Positions 1-12,297 of a stretch of DNA of 64,000 nt are shown here, one piece after another (position 1 is the stretch's first letter; every line of letters starts with the position of its first letter). The stretch is taken from positions 310,001 through 374,000 of the forward strand of contig NZ_CP065217.1 of the NCBI RefSeq assembly GCF_015767675.1, written 5' to 3'. The notes beneath the pieces are model-generated. The model was given only the letters and a program-made list of their open reading frames with translations, did no database searches and was not told the DNA's origin. This DNA is from Vibrio navarrensis (GTDB lineage Bacteria > Pseudomonadota > Gammaproteobacteria > Enterobacterales > Vibrionaceae). The position numbers and the translations under genes were made by a program.

Positions 1-1280
1 AAAGCCAGCTTATCTTGCTCGCTCCAGTGATTGTAATCGCCAATGCCGAGATAGCGAGTCAGCTCCGACAGCACATCGGCATGACGGGTGCTCTCTTGGC
101 GCACGTCAAGGCGCACCAGATGCACGCCAAAGGCTTTGACGCGGCGCAGTGCATCGAGCAGCGAGCCGTCTGCAATCATGCTCATGCCGCACTCGCGTAG
201 TGACTGGTAACAGGCCAGCAAGGGCTGCCAAAGTTGGTCGATGTGTTGCAGCGGGGCTTTGACCGCCAGTTTTTGGCCGTTGATCTTGGCGTCCAAAATC
301 TCTTTGGTTTCAGACAGCAGAGTGCGTAGCTGCTTGAGCACTGCGCGATACGGTTCGTGCTCTTCTTCGCCGGCGAGTTGACGCACGGTGTCGTTACACT
401 TGGTCATTGACAGTTCGCTGATCAACTCATTGATGTCTTGAAGATAGAGGTCGGCGGCTTTCCAGCGCGACAGCAGCAGCACTTCGCGCGTCACGCTGTG
501 GGTGACAAACGGGTTACCATCGCGATCGCCACCCATCCAAGAGGAGAAATGTACCGGGCGGGCATCAATCGGCAGCCCTTCACCCAGATACTCTTTCAGG
601 CGCTCATCCAGTTCACGCAGAAAATCGGGTACCGCTTCCCACAGTGAGTTTTCCACCACGGCAAAGCCCCACTTGGCTTCATCCAGCGGTGTTGGGCGCT
701 GCTTGCGGATCACATCTGAGTGCCAACCTTGAGCAATCAACTGTTCTAGGCGTTGTTCGGTTTTGTGACGCTCTTTGGAGGAGAGATCGCCAAGTTCCAG
801 CTTCGACAAACACTCGTTGATCTTGACCAGTTTGTTGATCATGGTGCGACGGGTGATTTCCGTCGGGTGCGCGGTCAGAACCAGTTCAATATTCAGTTCA
901 CGCAGCGCTTGCGCGGTATCAAGTTTGCTGACGCCGTTTTGGCTTAGCTTGGCAAACAAGGTGTTGAACGCATCCGGTTCGCAGACGTGCGAATCGCAAT
1001 GGCGTGAAATGGTGTGGTATTGCTCGGCGATATTGGTCAGGTTCAGAAATTGGTTGAACGCACGGGCCACCGGCGTTAGTTGCTCGTCTGGCAGATTTTT
1101 AATTTCTTCAATCAGGTTGTCGCGATCCGCCTGATTGCCAGCGCGGGCAGATTTGGAGAGTTTACGAATCGTCTCCACCTTCTCTAAGATTTCGTCACCG
1201 TGTGCTTCTTGTATGGTGTTGCCCAACAAGTGCCCCAACATGCTGACATTACTCCTGAGAGCGGCGTATTTCTCGTTCAT
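1..1280 (-). CDS. ppc: Phosphoenolpyruvate carboxylase, N-terminal part (runs off window start)
   Basis: Carboxylates phosphoenolpyruvate to oxaloacetate, an anaplerotic feed into the TCA cycle, in the cytosol. The reverse-strand frame begins with ATG at 1280-1278 ([20 protein letters not shown], the usual start of bacterial Ppc) and stays open to the window edge. There it reads [13 protein letters not shown], a stretch matching the middle of the enzyme. About 426 of roughly 880 residues are present. The AT-rich gap of about 230 bases to argE holds no gene that I can see. The identification is firm, but the catalytic C-terminal half lies outside the window. Confidence 0.95.
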   Translation of the reverse strand, partial: MNEKYAALRSNVSMLGHLLGNTIQEAHGDEILEKVETIRKLSKSARAGNQADRDNLIEEIKNLPDEQLTPVARAFNQFLNLTNIAEQYHTISRHCDSHVCEPDAFNTLFAKLSQNGVSKLDTAQALRELNIELVLTAHPTEITRRTMINKLVKINECLSKLELGDLSSKERHKTEQRLEQLIAQGWHSDVIRKQRPTPLDEAKWGFAVVENSLWEAVPDFLRELDERLKEYLGEGLPIDARPVHFSSWMGGDRDGNPFVTHSVTREVLLLSRWKAADLYLQDINELISELSMTKCNDTVRQLAGEEEHEPYRAVLKQLRTLLSETKEILDAKINGQKLAVKAPLQHIDQLWQPLLACYQSLRECGMSMIADGSLLDALRRVKAFGVHLVRLDVRQESTRHADVLSELTRYLGIGDYNHWSEQDKLA

Positions 1281-1508
1281 TGTCGTCCTGCCTCGTAAAA
1301 AAATTACATCCAATGTTCCTTGTTAAGGTCACAATCTAGCGAAATTTGTTGTAACTAGTCAAATAAAGCAGACTTAGTTTGCAAATATTCCTTCGCAGTG
1401 CTGATTTAACGCAAATTATGCCTTAATGAATAAACGATACTGAAAGTTAATTACAATCTAGCCGTGGCGGATTGGCGCAAAGCCACGGCTGTTGTCATCC
1501 CCTTCTGC

Positions 1509-2645
1509 TCAAAAACAGTACTGACGCATCGCTTTGCGCAAAATGTCGGTAGTCGGCTCGATAAAGTCAAAAGAGAGAAACTCATCGGGCTGATGCGCTT
1601 GATCAATCGAGCCCGGGCCAAGCACTAAGGTTGGACACAATTGCTGCAAAAACGGCGCTTCGGTGCAGTAGTTGACGGTTTGTGACTCGCTGCCGCACAG
1701 CTTTTCGACTCCGTGAATAAACGGATGGTCGTGCTGGCATTCATAGCCCGGGATGGGATCATGCAGTGGCACGATGTCAATCCGCCCCGGCCATTTGGCT
1801 TCGACCTCTTTGAGCGCGCCGCGCAGCAGATTATTGAGGCCATCAAGGCTGATGCCGGGCAGTGGGCGCACATCGTAATGCAGTTCACAGCAGCCACAAA
1901 TGCGGTTGGCACTGTCGCCGCCGTGGATGTGGCCGAGGTTGAGTGTCGGTCCGGGAATGGCGAACCCTGGGTTGTGGTATTCCTTAATGAGGCGATCGCG
2001 CAGTTGCATCAGCGCAAACAGCACTTCATGCATGATTTCGATGGCATTGACGCCGAGCGAGGGATCTGACGAGTGGCCCGATTTGCCCGTCACACGTACC
2101 ACGTTGGCCACATGGCCTTTATGTCCGCGTACGGGCACTAAGCTGGTTGGCTCACCGATGATGCAGTAATCTGGTTTGTAAGGGGTGTGGGCGCTGAAAT
2201 GACGTGCGCCAAGCATAGTGGTCTCTTCATCGCAGGTCGCGAGCACGTACAGCGGCTTACTCTGCCCTGTCCAGTCCATGCGCTTGGCGGCTTCATAAAT
2301 AAAGGCGAAAAAGCCTTTCATATCGGCGGTGCCGAGGCCGTAAAACTTGTTGTCTTTCTCGGTGAGTTGATGTGGGTCGAAACTCCAGCGCCCTTGATCA
2401 AAGGGGACAGTATCACTGTGTCCGGCCAGTAGCAGGCCGCCTTCTCCTTGGCCCTTTTTGGCCAGCATATTGAATTTGCCAGGTTCCACTTCGACAACCT
2501 CGACCGCAAAACCCAACGCGCTAAACCAATCGGCCAGTTTGGCGATCACCTCACGGTTGCCTTGATCCCAACTTGGGTCGCTGGAACTGATGGATGGTGT
2601 CGCGATCAAGCCGCGGTAAACCTCAAGAAAACTTGGTAATTGCAT
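1509..2645 (-). CDS. argE: Acetylornithine deacetylase
   Basis: Removes the acetyl group from N2-acetylornithine to give ornithine, the fifth step of arginine synthesis, in the cytosol. It is a 378-residue M20-family metallohydrolase, close to the 383 of E. coli ArgE. Metal-site signatures are visible: AGHSDTVP, then GTADMKG, then CDEETTM. The frame is open 31 codons further upstream, but [13 protein letters not shown] at 2645 is the family start and has a purine-rich AGGGGAAG sequence before it. It is divergent from argCBGH and shares the ArgR-controlled intergenic region at 2646-2793. Confidence 0.95.
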   Translation of the reverse strand: MQLPSFLEVYRGLIATPSISSSDPSWDQGNREVIAKLADWFSALGFAVEVVEVEPGKFNMLAKKGQGEGGLLLAGHSDTVPFDQGRWSFDPHQLTEKDNKFYGLGTADMKGFFAFIYEAAKRMDWTGQSKPLYVLATCDEETTMLGARHFSAHTPYKPDYCIIGEPTSLVPVRGHKGHVANVVRVTGKSGHSSDPSLGVNAIEIMHEVLFALMQLRDRLIKEYHNPGFAIPGPTLNLGHIHGGDSANRICGCCELHYDVRPLPGISLDGLNNLLRGALKEVEAKWPGRIDIVPLHDPIPGYECQHDHPFIHGVEKLCGSESQTVNYCTEAPFLQQLCPTLVLGPGSIDQAHQPDEFLSFDFIEPTTDILRKAMRQYCF

Positions 2646-2664
2646 AGATTCTTCACTTCCCCTG

Positions 2665-2729
2665 TTGACAGTTGGGTAACAAAAAGGTAAAACACATATT
2701 AACTCATATTTAATGAATAAAAAATCAAT
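2665..2729 (+). promoter_or_regulatory. argC promoter with overlapping tandem ARG boxes
   Basis: A sigma-70-like promoter reads TTGACA (2665-2670), a 17-base spacer, then TAAAAC (2688-2693). Immediately downstream, 2712-2729 reads TGAAT-AAAA-AATCA in its core, one mismatch from the ARG consensus TGAAT-N4-ATTCA. A weaker box lies at 2691-2708 with a good ACTCA half, and the two 18-mers are separated by 3 bp, the usual ArgR hexamer spacing. The position over the -10 and start region fits repression of argCBGH and probably argE. The boxes are seen in the sequence; binding is inferred. Confidence 0.7.
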
Positions 2730-2793
2730 ATAAAGCAAAAATTAAATATGAATAGTCACTTTTGTTTCCCTTTTGCTTTACGGATATATTGAG

Positions 2794-3798
2794 ATGTTAA
2801 AGACAACAATTATAGGCGCCAGCGGCTACACCGGTGCGGAATTGGCTCTGATGGTGCAAAAACATCCTGAGCTCACGCTAGCAGGTTTGTATGTCTCCGC
2901 CAATAGCGCGGACGCCGGTAAGTGTATCTCTCAATTGCACGGAAAATTGGCGGGCGTGGTAGAGATGGACGTTCTACCGTTAAGCGATCCTCAAGCCGTG
3001 GCCGAGCAGTGTGATGTGGTGTTTCTTGCCACCGCGCACGAAGTCAGCCACGACTTAGCGCCGATCTTTCTCGAACAAGGCTGTCAGGTTTTTGATCTTT
3101 CTGGCGCGTTTCGCGTCAAAGGCGACGATTTTTACCCCACCTACTATGGGTTTGAGCACCAGCACGTCAGTTGGCTCGACAAAGCGGCGTATGGCTTAGC
3201 GGAGTGGAACGAGAGCGCGATTGTGCAAAGTCAGCTGATTGCGGTCGCTGGGTGTTACCCAACCGCATCGCAACTTGCGATCAAACCGCTGCTGGCGAAA
3301 GAGTTGCTCGATACCGCGCAGTGGCCGGTGATTAACGCCACCAGTGGCGTTTCTGGTGCGGGGCGCAAAGCCTCCATGACCAACAGTTTTTGCGAAGTGA
3401 GCTTGCAAGCTTACGGCGTATTCAACCACAGACATCAGCCTGAAATCGCCAACCATCTTGGTTGTGAGGTGATCTTTACCCCGCATCTTGGCAATTTCAA
3501 ACGTGGCATCCTCGCGACGGTGACCATGAAACTCAAAGCGGGTGTCACCTTAGAGCAAGTCAACGCCGCGTTTGAAGCGGCTTATGCTGGCAAACCTGCG
3601 GTGCGTTTAAAAGGCGACGTGCTGCCTCGCTTACAAGAGGTGGAAATGACGCCGTTTTGCGACCTCGGATGGAAGGTGCAAGGCGAACATATCATTGTCA
3701 TTTCAGCGATCGACAATCTGCTGAAAGGCGCATCCAGTCAGGCGATGCAATGCCTGAATATTCATTACGGTTTTTCACCACTGACAGCCTTGCTGTAG
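2794..3798 (+). CDS. argC: N-acetyl-gamma-glutamyl-phosphate reductase
   Basis: NADPH-dependent reduction of N-acetylglutamyl phosphate to the semialdehyde, the third step of arginine synthesis. It has 334 residues, the same length as E. coli ArgC. The N-terminal nucleotide-binding motif [10 protein letters not shown] is followed by the catalytic cysteine in VAGCYPTA (Cys154). A TTG upstream at 2773 keeps the frame open, but [14 protein letters not shown] at 2794 is the family start. It is first in argCBGH, with argB 22 bases downstream, and lies behind the ARG boxes at 2691-2729. Confidence 0.96.
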   Translation: MLKTTIIGASGYTGAELALMVQKHPELTLAGLYVSANSADAGKCISQLHGKLAGVVEMDVLPLSDPQAVAEQCDVVFLATAHEVSHDLAPIFLEQGCQVFDLSGAFRVKGDDFYPTYYGFEHQHVSWLDKAAYGLAEWNESAIVQSQLIAVAGCYPTASQLAIKPLLAKELLDTAQWPVINATSGVSGAGRKASMTNSFCEVSLQAYGVFNHRHQPEIANHLGCEVIFTPHLGNFKRGILATVTMKLKAGVTLEQVNAAFEAAYAGKPAVRLKGDVLPRLQEVEMTPFCDLGWKVQGEHIIVISAIDNLLKGASSQAMQCLNIHYGFSPLTALL

Positions 3799-3820
3799 TA
3801 GCCGGAGTAAGGAAAGAACC

Positions 3821-4609
3821 ATGACTCAGTCTCTCAATCCACTTGTGATCAAATTAGGCGGTGCAGCGCTTTCCTGCACAAAGACATTAAGTCAGCTCTT
3901 TGGAGCGATTGCAGCCTATCAGCAAAAAGCGCAGCGACAGATCGTCATCGTCCATGGTGGCGGTTATCTGGTGGATGAACTGATGGAAAAACTTCAGTTG
4001 CCGACGGTGAAGAAAAACGGCCTACGCGTGACGCCTTACGATCAGATGCCGATCATTGCTGGCGCACTGGCTGGCACGGCGAACAAACTGTTGCAAGGTC
4101 AAGCCATTGCCGATGGTCTGAACGCGGTTGGCTTGAGCTTAGCCGACGGCGGTCTGTGTCAAGTGGAAGAGCTTGACGCCGAGCTTGGCGCGGTGGGTAA
4201 AGCCACACCGGGTGATGCTACCTTGCTAGGCGCGATTTTAGCCACGGGCGCGCTGCCGATCATCAGCTCAATCGGCTTAACGCCGAGTGGTCAACTGATG
4301 AATGTTAACGCCGACCAAGCGGCGGTGGCGGTTGCCGGGGCGCTGGACGCGGAGTTGGTTCTGCTCTCTGACGTTAGCGGCGTGCTGGATGGCAAAGGTC
4401 ACTTAATCAAGAGTTTGACCGAAGCCGAAGCCGATGCGCTGATCGCTGGCAAAGTGATCACCGACGGCATGATCGTCAAAGTGAAAGCCGCCTTGGAAGC
4501 GGCCAACGATTTGGGCCGGGCGATTGAAGTCGCGACCTGGCGCTACCCAGATAAATTGGAAAGGCTGTTTGCCGGTCAAAGCATCGGTACACAGTTTGTC
4601 CCCGCTTAA
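3821..4609 (+). CDS. argB: Acetylglutamate kinase
   Basis: Phosphorylates N-acetylglutamate with ATP, the second step of arginine synthesis. It has 262 residues and an amino acid kinase fold. The phosphate-binding motif KLGGAAL is near residue 10, followed by [10 protein letters not shown] and a late NVNADQAA. A ribosome site (AAGGAAAG) precedes the ATG. It is second in argCBGH and short like the enterobacterial form. It lacks the N-terminal extension of arginine-inhibited kinases, so pathway feedback is probably exerted elsewhere. Confidence 0.95.
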   Translation: MTQSLNPLVIKLGGAALSCTKTLSQLFGAIAAYQQKAQRQIVIVHGGGYLVDELMEKLQLPTVKKNGLRVTPYDQMPIIAGALAGTANKLLQGQAIADGLNAVGLSLADGGLCQVEELDAELGAVGKATPGDATLLGAILATGALPIISSIGLTPSGQLMNVNADQAAVAVAGALDAELVLLSDVSGVLDGKGHLIKSLTEAEADALIAGKVITDGMIVKVKAALEAANDLGRAIEVATWRYPDKLERLFAGQSIGTQFVPA

Positions 4610-4698
4610 GCGGAAATTTTTGTAAGCCTTATCAGACACAGAATGAATGAGTATGGCACTGACCGCCGAGTGCAGCGCCACACCAACGGAGAATTAAA

Positions 4699-5913
4699 AT
4701 GAGCAAGTTAAATGTAAATAAAGTGGTCGTCGCGTACTCAGGCGGATTGGATACCTCAGTCATCATCCCTTGGCTAAAAGAGAACTACGACTGCGAAGTG
4801 GTGGCGTTTGTGGCCGATGTCGGCCAAGGCGAAGAAGAGCTGGTTGGCATTGAAGAGAAAGCCAAAGCGTCGGGCGCTTCTGAGTGCTACGTGGTCGATC
4901 TGAAAGAGGAGTTGGTGGCCGATTACATCTACCCAACGCTGAAAACCGGTGCTTACTACGAAGGCAAATACCTACTGGGTACCTCAATGGCGCGCCCGGT
5001 GATTGCCAAAGCGCAAGTAGAAATCGCACGTAAAGTGGGCGCAGATGCGTTGTGCCACGGCTGTACAGGTAAGGGCAACGACCAAGTGCGTTTTGAAGGG
5101 GCGTTTGCAGCGCTTGCACCAGATCTCAAAGTGATTGCGCCTTGGCGTGAATGGGATTTGGTCAGCCGTGAGCAGTGTCTGGATTATTTGGCTGAGCGCA
5201 ATATTCCGTGTGCCGCGTCACTCACCAAAATTTATTCGCGTGATGCCAACGCATGGCACATCTCGACCGAAGGTGGCGTGCTAGAAAGCACTTGGAATGC
5301 GCCCAATGAAGATTGCTGGGTGTGGACCGTCGATCCTGAGCAAGCGCCGAATGAGCCAGAGTACGTTACCGTGCAAGTGGAAAAAGGCGAAGTGGTGGGT
5401 GTCGATGGCGAACCGATGACGCCATACAACGCGCTGGTTTACCTCAACGAGAAAGGCGCGAAACATGGTGTGGGTCGTATCGATATCGTGGAAAACCGTC
5501 TGGTTGGCATGAAATCACGTGGCTGCTACGAAACCCCAGGGGGCACCATCATGATGGAAGCTCTGCGTGCGGTAGAGCAGTTGGTACTGGATAAAACCTC
5601 GTTTGAATTCCGTGAAGAGCTGGGCGTGAAAGCTTCGCACCTGGTATACGATGGCCGTTGGTTCACGCCGCTGCGTAAATCCATCATGGCGGCGGCGGAT
5701 GAGCTGGCGCAAGATGTCAACGGCGAAGTGGTTGTGAAGCTGTATAAAGGTCAAGCAACGGTGACGCAAAAACGTTCAGAGAACAGCCTCTACTCAGAAG
5801 AGTTTGCCACCTTTGGTGCCGACGAGGTGTATGATCACAGCCACGCAGGCGGTTTTATTCGTCTTTACTCGCTTTCAAGCCGTATCCGTGCGTTGAACAA
5901 TCTGAAAAAATAA
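4699..5913 (+). CDS. argG: Argininosuccinate synthase
   Basis: Condenses citrulline and aspartate with ATP to argininosuccinate. It has 404 residues. The N-terminal PP-loop [11 protein letters not shown] is at about residues 12-22, and the conserved [15 protein letters not shown] segment and YETPGGTI motif follow. This is the shorter type I enzyme common outside enterics (E. coli ArgG is 447). The start has GGAGAA upstream. A gap of about 89 bases separates it from argB, and a clear terminator at 5977 follows it, so argH is probably also transcribed from its own promoter. Confidence 0.96.
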   Translation: MSKLNVNKVVVAYSGGLDTSVIIPWLKENYDCEVVAFVADVGQGEEELVGIEEKAKASGASECYVVDLKEELVADYIYPTLKTGAYYEGKYLLGTSMARPVIAKAQVEIARKVGADALCHGCTGKGNDQVRFEGAFAALAPDLKVIAPWREWDLVSREQCLDYLAERNIPCAASLTKIYSRDANAWHISTEGGVLESTWNAPNEDCWVWTVDPEQAPNEPEYVTVQVEKGEVVGVDGEPMTPYNALVYLNEKGAKHGVGRIDIVENRLVGMKSRGCYETPGGTIMMEALRAVEQLVLDKTSFEFREELGVKASHLVYDGRWFTPLRKSIMAAADELAQDVNGEVVVKLYKGQATVTQKRSENSLYSEEFATFGADEVYDHSHAGGFIRLYSLSSRIRALNNLKK

Positions 5914-5976
5914 GCTCTCTGAAAAAATAAGCCCTCTGAAGAAAAAGATTCTTCAGTTAAGGTAACAATATCCAAG

Positions 5977-6003
5977 GCCTGTCGAGTGATCGACAGGCTT
6001 TTT
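5977..6003 (+). terminator. Rho-independent terminator after argG
   Basis: A perfect 9-bp stem (GCCTGTCGA / TCGACAGGC) with a GTGA loop is followed by five T. It separates argCBG from argH. Confidence 0.85.
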
Positions 6004-6052
6004 CGTTCTCTGCGGCACTCACGACAAACAGCAAGTAAATCATTTCAAATTT

Positions 6053-6091
6053 CATGAATAAATATGTAGAAATAATGAATTAATACTTTAT
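6053..6091 (+). promoter_or_regulatory. Tandem ARG boxes upstream of argH
   Basis: Two 18-bp sites, 6053-6070 (core TGAAT-AAAT-ATGTA) and 6074-6091 (core TGAAT-TAAT-ACTTT), match TGAAT-N4-ATTCA at about 8 and 7 of 10 positions. They are separated by exactly 3 bp, the spacing of classical ArgR operators. They lie between the argG terminator and argH and support separate arginine control of argH. The rest of 5914-6207 is AT-rich, and I see no further gene. Confidence 0.65.
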
Positions 6092-6183
6092 TTTTTGGTG
6101 GAATTGCCGTAACGTTGGCACATAAGAAAAAGTGAGCAAATTGCCTGCATTTTGGCTAACACTTGTTAACAACACCACAGTAA

Positions 6184-8082
<1,899 letters not shown>

Positions 8083-8156
8083 CTCTGTTTTTATTGACTA
8101 TTTTAAGTTTCTTATAAAAAAGTTAAAAAAAGCGAATTTTTGCGGAACCAATATAA

Positions 8157-8189
8157 AGCAGTGCGGTCTACTTAGTACCACTGCTTTTT
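8157..8189 (+). terminator. First terminator after argH
   Basis: The stem AGCAGTG(C)GGT / ACCACTGCT, with one bulged base, is followed by five T. A second hairpin (TTCTTAGA / TCTAAGAA, loop ACGAA) follows at 8188-8208. Confidence 0.7.
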
Positions 8190-8209
8190 CTTAGAACGAA
8201 TCTAAGAAG

Positions 8210-8244
8210 GCCCCGAAACCGGAATTGGTTTTGGGGCTTTTTTT
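8210..8244. terminator. Second, strong terminator between argH and the convergent small gene
   Basis: An 11-bp stem GCCCCGAAACC / GGTTTTGGGGC (one G-T pair) is followed by seven T on the plus strand. It overlaps the 3' end of the reverse-strand gene that stops at 8243. Confidence 0.85.
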
Positions 8245-8500
8245 ATTTGCGCGCATCGTTTTGTCTCGCTCGCCAAGGCAAAATCACATACTTCATCCAT
8301 AAATGCAGGAAGAGCAGAGCGTTAAACGCAAACCCCGCCACAATCAGCGCGATCGACTCAATAGAATTCGGTTGCTCTCGAAACGCCAACCACCAGACAA
8401 TCCAGCACAGCACCGACAAAACGGTAAGCTGATCCATACAGCGCTTGCATCGCCCAATCTTTTGCCAGAACCAATGTTCACTACATGTTTTACAGCCCAT
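8243..8500 (-). CDS. Small membrane protein with paired cysteines, DUF3624-like
   Basis: This 85-residue protein starts MGCKTCSEHWFWQKIGRCKR. Two CxxC pairs (residues 3-6 and 18-21) suggest a small metal-binding knuckle. Two hydrophobic segments follow, at about 26-40 and 50-72, and then a basic tail. I believe it belongs to the DUF3624 family found near oxyR in vibrios, but this is recalled and not searched. The start has a strong GGAGGAAAG ribosome site. It converges with argH and is divergent from oxyR. Function unknown. Confidence 0.75.
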   Translation of the reverse strand: MGCKTCSEHWFWQKIGRCKRCMDQLTVLSVLCWIVWWLAFREQPNSIESIALIVAGFAFNALLFLHLWMKYVILPWRARQNDARK

Positions 8501-8670
8501 TGCTTTCCTCCCACGCCACGGATGCCAGTATAAACATAAAAGGCAGAGAACCGAATCTTGGCCAAGTATGGCTTGATTATAAGCGTAGCTCTCCAGTATG
8601 GTAAAAAAGTTTTGATAGCTCTAATCGTTTAATGCTATGGTTTCAATAGTCAAATTCGATTGAGGTTGCG

Positions 8671-9564
8671 ATGAATATCCGAGACTTGGAATATCTGGTG
8701 TCACTGGCGGAGCACAAACATTTTCGTAAAGCGGCGGAGGCCTGTTTTGTCAGCCAGCCGACACTGAGTGGGCAGATCCGTAAGTTAGAAGAAGAAATTG
8801 GCACCATTCTGTTGGAGCGTAGTAGCCGCCGAGTGCTGTTTACCGATGCGGGTTTGCAACTGGTCGATCAGGCGAAAGTGATCCTGCGTGAAGTAAAAAC
8901 CTTCAAAGAGATGGCCAGTGGGCAAAATGGTGAAATGAGTGGTCCGATGCACATCGGTTTTATTCCTACCTTGGGACCCTATTTATTGCCACGTATTATT
9001 CCGCAGTTGAAAGAACGTTACCCTGAGCTGGAGCTGTTTCTGCATGAAGCACAAACGCAGCAATTGATCAGCCAACTGGAAGCGGGCAAGTTAGACTGCC
9101 TCATCTTGGCGTCGGTCGCGGAAACCGAGCCGTTCAAAGAGATCGACATTTATCATGAGCCGCTCAGTATCGCCGTGCCCTTAAATCATGAGTGGGCCAA
9201 ACAAGATCAGTTGGACATGTTAGAGCTGAATGGCAAAACGGTGTTGGCGCTGGGGGATGGCCACTGCCTGCGCGATCAGGCCCTTGGTTTTTGTTTTGCG
9301 GCGGGCGCACGCGATGACGAGCGTTTTAAGGCCACCAGTTTAGAAACGCTGCGTAACATGGTGGCCGCTGGCGCTGGGATTACTTTGCTGCCGGAGCTCT
9401 CCTTGCCGAAAGAGAAAGAGAAAGATGGCGTCTGCTATCTCAAAGCGGTGAATCCGGTGCCGTCACGCAAAATTGTCTTGGCTTATCGCCCAGGTTCGCC
9501 ACTGCGTGGGCGTTTTGAACAGTTGGCGAAAACCATCAGCGATATTCTCACTCAGCGAGCGTAA
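8671..9564 (+). CDS. oxyR: Hydrogen peroxide-sensing LysR-family regulator
   Basis: LysR-type activator of peroxide defence genes, working as a tetramer on DNA. It has 297 residues. The N-terminal helix-turn-helix contains RKAAEACFVSQPTLSGQIRK, and the C-terminal effector domain carries the redox pair exactly at Cys199 and Cys208 (GDGHCLRDQALGFCF). TSLETLRNMVAAG is also identical in style to E. coli OxyR. It is monocistronic, preceded by an AT-rich promoter region and followed by a bidirectional terminator against mrcA. No partner gene such as a catalase is adjacent. Confidence 0.97.
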   Translation: MNIRDLEYLVSLAEHKHFRKAAEACFVSQPTLSGQIRKLEEEIGTILLERSSRRVLFTDAGLQLVDQAKVILREVKTFKEMASGQNGEMSGPMHIGFIPTLGPYLLPRIIPQLKERYPELELFLHEAQTQQLISQLEAGKLDCLILASVAETEPFKEIDIYHEPLSIAVPLNHEWAKQDQLDMLELNGKTVLALGDGHCLRDQALGFCFAAGARDDERFKATSLETLRNMVAAGAGITLLPELSLPKEKEKDGVCYLKAVNPVPSRKIVLAYRPGSPLRGRFEQLAKTISDILTQRA

Positions 9565-9590
9565 CGGCGCGGTTGCATGTCAGATAAACA

Positions 9591-9618
9591 AAAGGTTGCT
9601 TCGCCAAGCAACCTTTTT
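9591..9618. terminator. Bidirectional terminator between oxyR and mrcA
   Basis: An 11-bp stem AAAGGTTGCTT / AAGCAACCTTT with loop CGCC is followed by a T run on the plus strand. The mirror A run serves the convergent mrcA transcript. Confidence 0.85.
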
Positions 9619-9642
9619 ACTTTATTGTTCTGGTAAGTGGGC

Positions 9643-12159
9643 TTAGAACAGCCCGTTATCACTGCCATCGCCAGAACTGGAATAGATGCTCTCTTCACTG
9701 TGCTCAGAGACGTACTGCGTTGGCTCCGTACCTTTGATGAAGTACTCGAACATCGAGCTCTCATCCACTTTGTGGGTCAAGAGGCCCGTGTCGCGATCAA
9801 TGCGCACTCGTACGATGTCAGCTGGAACGACTTTCTCTTGCTGGGGCAGGCTATCAAGCGCTTGCTGCATGAAGTCGATCCACGCTGGTTGCGCGGTTTT
9901 TGCACCCGATTCAGCGCCTGAAATAACCTCCTTGCTGAGGTTACGGTTCAAGGTGGTTTTGCCCAGTGCGCGACTGTGGTCATCAAAACCGACCCAAGCA
10001 ATCGCCACTAAACCAGGGCCATAACCGTTGTACCACGCGTCTTTTGAATCGTTGGTTGTCCCGGTTTTACCGCCAATATCGCGGCGGTTGAGGGTTTGGG
10101 CGCGCCAGCCTGTGCCATTCCACCCCGTACCTTCACGCCAGTTACCGCCGCCCCAAATGTTGCTGTACATCATTTCGCGCAGAATAAAGGCGTTCTGTTC
10201 ACTGATCACCTGCGGCGCGTGCAAGTTATCTTCATCCTGCTCGTTAAACTGCTCGGCCTGCGGATCGCGGTTTGGCGTTTGGCATGCGTCGCGACAGATG
10301 GTTTTGGGTTGCGCTTCAATGACGGTATTGCCATAGGCGTCGTCAATACGGCTGATGTAAAAAGGCTCGACGTAGTATCCGCCGTTGGCGAATACCGAGA
10401 AACCTTGCGCCATTTTCATCGGCGTCAAACTGCCTGCACCAAGAGCAATGGTCTCGGAGCGAGGAAGCTGATCCAGTTCAAAGCCAAAACGGGTCAAATA
10501 CTGGCGCGCTTCATCCAAACCGACTTCACGCAGCGTTCTAACCGCCATGACGTTTTTCGATGTGGCAAGACCAATTCGCACTCGCGTTGGACCTGAATAG
10601 GTCGGCGGAGAATTTTTAGGACGCCATGCGGTGCCTTGGCTCTCATCCCACTTGTTGATGGGTGCATCGTTGATTAAGGTCGCTAAGGTCATCCCTTTGT
10701 CGATCGCCGCGGAATAGATGAAAGGTTTGATGCTCGAACCAACCTGACGAACCGACATAGTGGCGCGGTTAAACTTGTTGTGCACAAAGTTAAAACCGCC
10801 GACCAGAGAAAGCACCGCGCCGTTTTCCGGGTTCATCGCAACAAAGGCGGTGTTGGCATTCGGTACTTGGCTTAGGTGCCAACTGGTGCTGGTTTCCCCT
10901 TGCTCATTGTGCTGGGTGATTTGACGCACCCATATTTGTTCCCCTGGGGCCAAAATATCGCTGGCGGTTTTCGGATCATCGCCCTGACGCTCATCGGTCA
11001 GGAAGCGTCGCGCCCAGCTCATGCCTTCCCAAGCAATGGTTTGTTGCTGCTGACGTTTGACCCAAACCGTGGCTTGCTTACCGCTCACTTTGGTCACAAT
11101 CGCGGGGACCAGTTCACCATAGGTCGGCTGGTCATTGAGATGGCTGTCCATCTTCTCGCTGTCCCAAGGGGTCTGGTCTGCTTTCCACAGCACGCTTTCT
11201 GCGCCGCGATAGCCATGACGCTCATCGTAGGCCAGCAGGTTGTTGATCGCCGCGTTATTGGCGGCTTCTTGCAGCTTGGAATCGACCGTCATGTAGACAT
11301 TCATGCCCGAGGTGTAAGCTTTCTCTTCGCCGTACTGCTGCACCATCCACGCGCGCGCTAGCTCAGCTACATACGGGGCATTGAGTTCAATCTCTGCACC
11401 GTGATATTGCGCGATCAAAGGTTCTGAACGTGCCGCGTCATACTCTTCTTGGCTGATGTACTTCTCATCCAGCATGCGCATCAACACCACATTGCGGCGA
11501 TTGGTCGCGCGTTCAAGTGAGTAGAGTGGGTTGAGGGTCGAAGGGGCTTTCGGCATACCCGCCAGCGTGGCGATTTCACCCAGCGTCAAATCGTGCAGAT
11601 CTTTACCAAAGTAGACGCGTGCCGCCGCGCCAAAGCCATACGAGCGGTAACCAAGGAAGATTTTGTTGACGTACAGCTCCATGATCTCCTGCTTGCTCAG
11701 CAGTTGCTCAATGTGGATAGCAATAAAGATCTCTTTCACTTTGCGCATCAACTTCTTCTCATTGGAGAGGAAGAAGTTACGTGCCAACTGTTGGGTAATG
11801 GTACTCGCCCCTTGCTTGGCGGAGCCTGACATGGCCACGACCAGCGCCGCTCGGGTGATACCAATCGGGTCGATGCCGTAGTGGTCATAAAAACGGCTGT
11901 CTTCCGTGGCGATCAGCGCGTTAATCAACTGACGAGGAATTTGTTCGTAGGTGACCGGAATTCGGCGTTTCTCACCAAATTGTGCGATCAACTTGCCATC
12001 TTGGCTGAAGACCTGCATCGGGGTCTGCAATTCCACATTTTTTAATGCCGCCACATCTGGTAGGTCGGGTTTAACGTATTGATAAAACCCAAATATTGTA
12101 GTGACTCCAAGAATTATGCAAACCAATGCAAAGATAAGTAAACGCTTTATGAACTTCAC
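9643..12159 (-). CDS. mrcA: Penicillin-binding protein 1A, bifunctional transglycosylase/transpeptidase
   Basis: Polymerises and crosslinks peptidoglycan at the inner-membrane face of the periplasm. It has 838 residues (E. coli 850). One N-terminal membrane anchor (about 7-28) is followed by the glycosyltransferase domain with EDSRFYDHYGID and KQGASTITQQLARN. An OB-like insert comes next, then the transpeptidase domain with the SxxK serine in SSIKPFIY, SKN and KTGTT motifs. The start is GTG at 12159 (reading KFIKRLLIF). It is divergent from pilM, the arrangement kept in many gammaproteobacteria. Confidence 0.96.
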   Translation of the reverse strand: MKFIKRLLIFALVCIILGVTTIFGFYQYVKPDLPDVAALKNVELQTPMQVFSQDGKLIAQFGEKRRIPVTYEQIPRQLINALIATEDSRFYDHYGIDPIGITRAALVVAMSGSAKQGASTITQQLARNFFLSNEKKLMRKVKEIFIAIHIEQLLSKQEIMELYVNKIFLGYRSYGFGAAARVYFGKDLHDLTLGEIATLAGMPKAPSTLNPLYSLERATNRRNVVLMRMLDEKYISQEEYDAARSEPLIAQYHGAEIELNAPYVAELARAWMVQQYGEEKAYTSGMNVYMTVDSKLQEAANNAAINNLLAYDERHGYRGAESVLWKADQTPWDSEKMDSHLNDQPTYGELVPAIVTKVSGKQATVWVKRQQQQTIAWEGMSWARRFLTDERQGDDPKTASDILAPGEQIWVRQITQHNEQGETSTSWHLSQVPNANTAFVAMNPENGAVLSLVGGFNFVHNKFNRATMSVRQVGSSIKPFIYSAAIDKGMTLATLINDAPINKWDESQGTAWRPKNSPPTYSGPTRVRIGLATSKNVMAVRTLREVGLDEARQYLTRFGFELDQLPRSETIALGAGSLTPMKMAQGFSVFANGGYYVEPFYISRIDDAYGNTVIEAQPKTICRDACQTPNRDPQAEQFNEQDEDNLHAPQVISEQNAFILREMMYSNIWGGGNWREGTGWNGTGWRAQTLNRRDIGGKTGTTNDSKDAWYNGYGPGLVAIAWVGFDDHSRALGKTTLNRNLSKEVISGAESGAKTAQPAWIDFMQQALDSLPQQEKVVPADIVRVRIDRDTGLLTHKVDESSMFEYFIKGTEPTQYVSEHSEESIYSSSGDGSDNGLF

Positions 12160-12297
12160 CGGAGAATCCCTGTTTAGTTGAGGCTGTATGACGGCAAACC
12201 CTTGTACTCTAGGCTAAAAATTTAGCTCTTGCGTTATTAACTCTCATTTGACGGCTAATAACAACCTTTTGAGCTAAGAAAATGGGAGCAGTTGGAG

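Noticed and set aside
4610..4698. GAATGAATGAGTATG before argG as an ARG box
   Set aside because: Only one half-site matches, and there is no second box at the right spacing; too weak to list.
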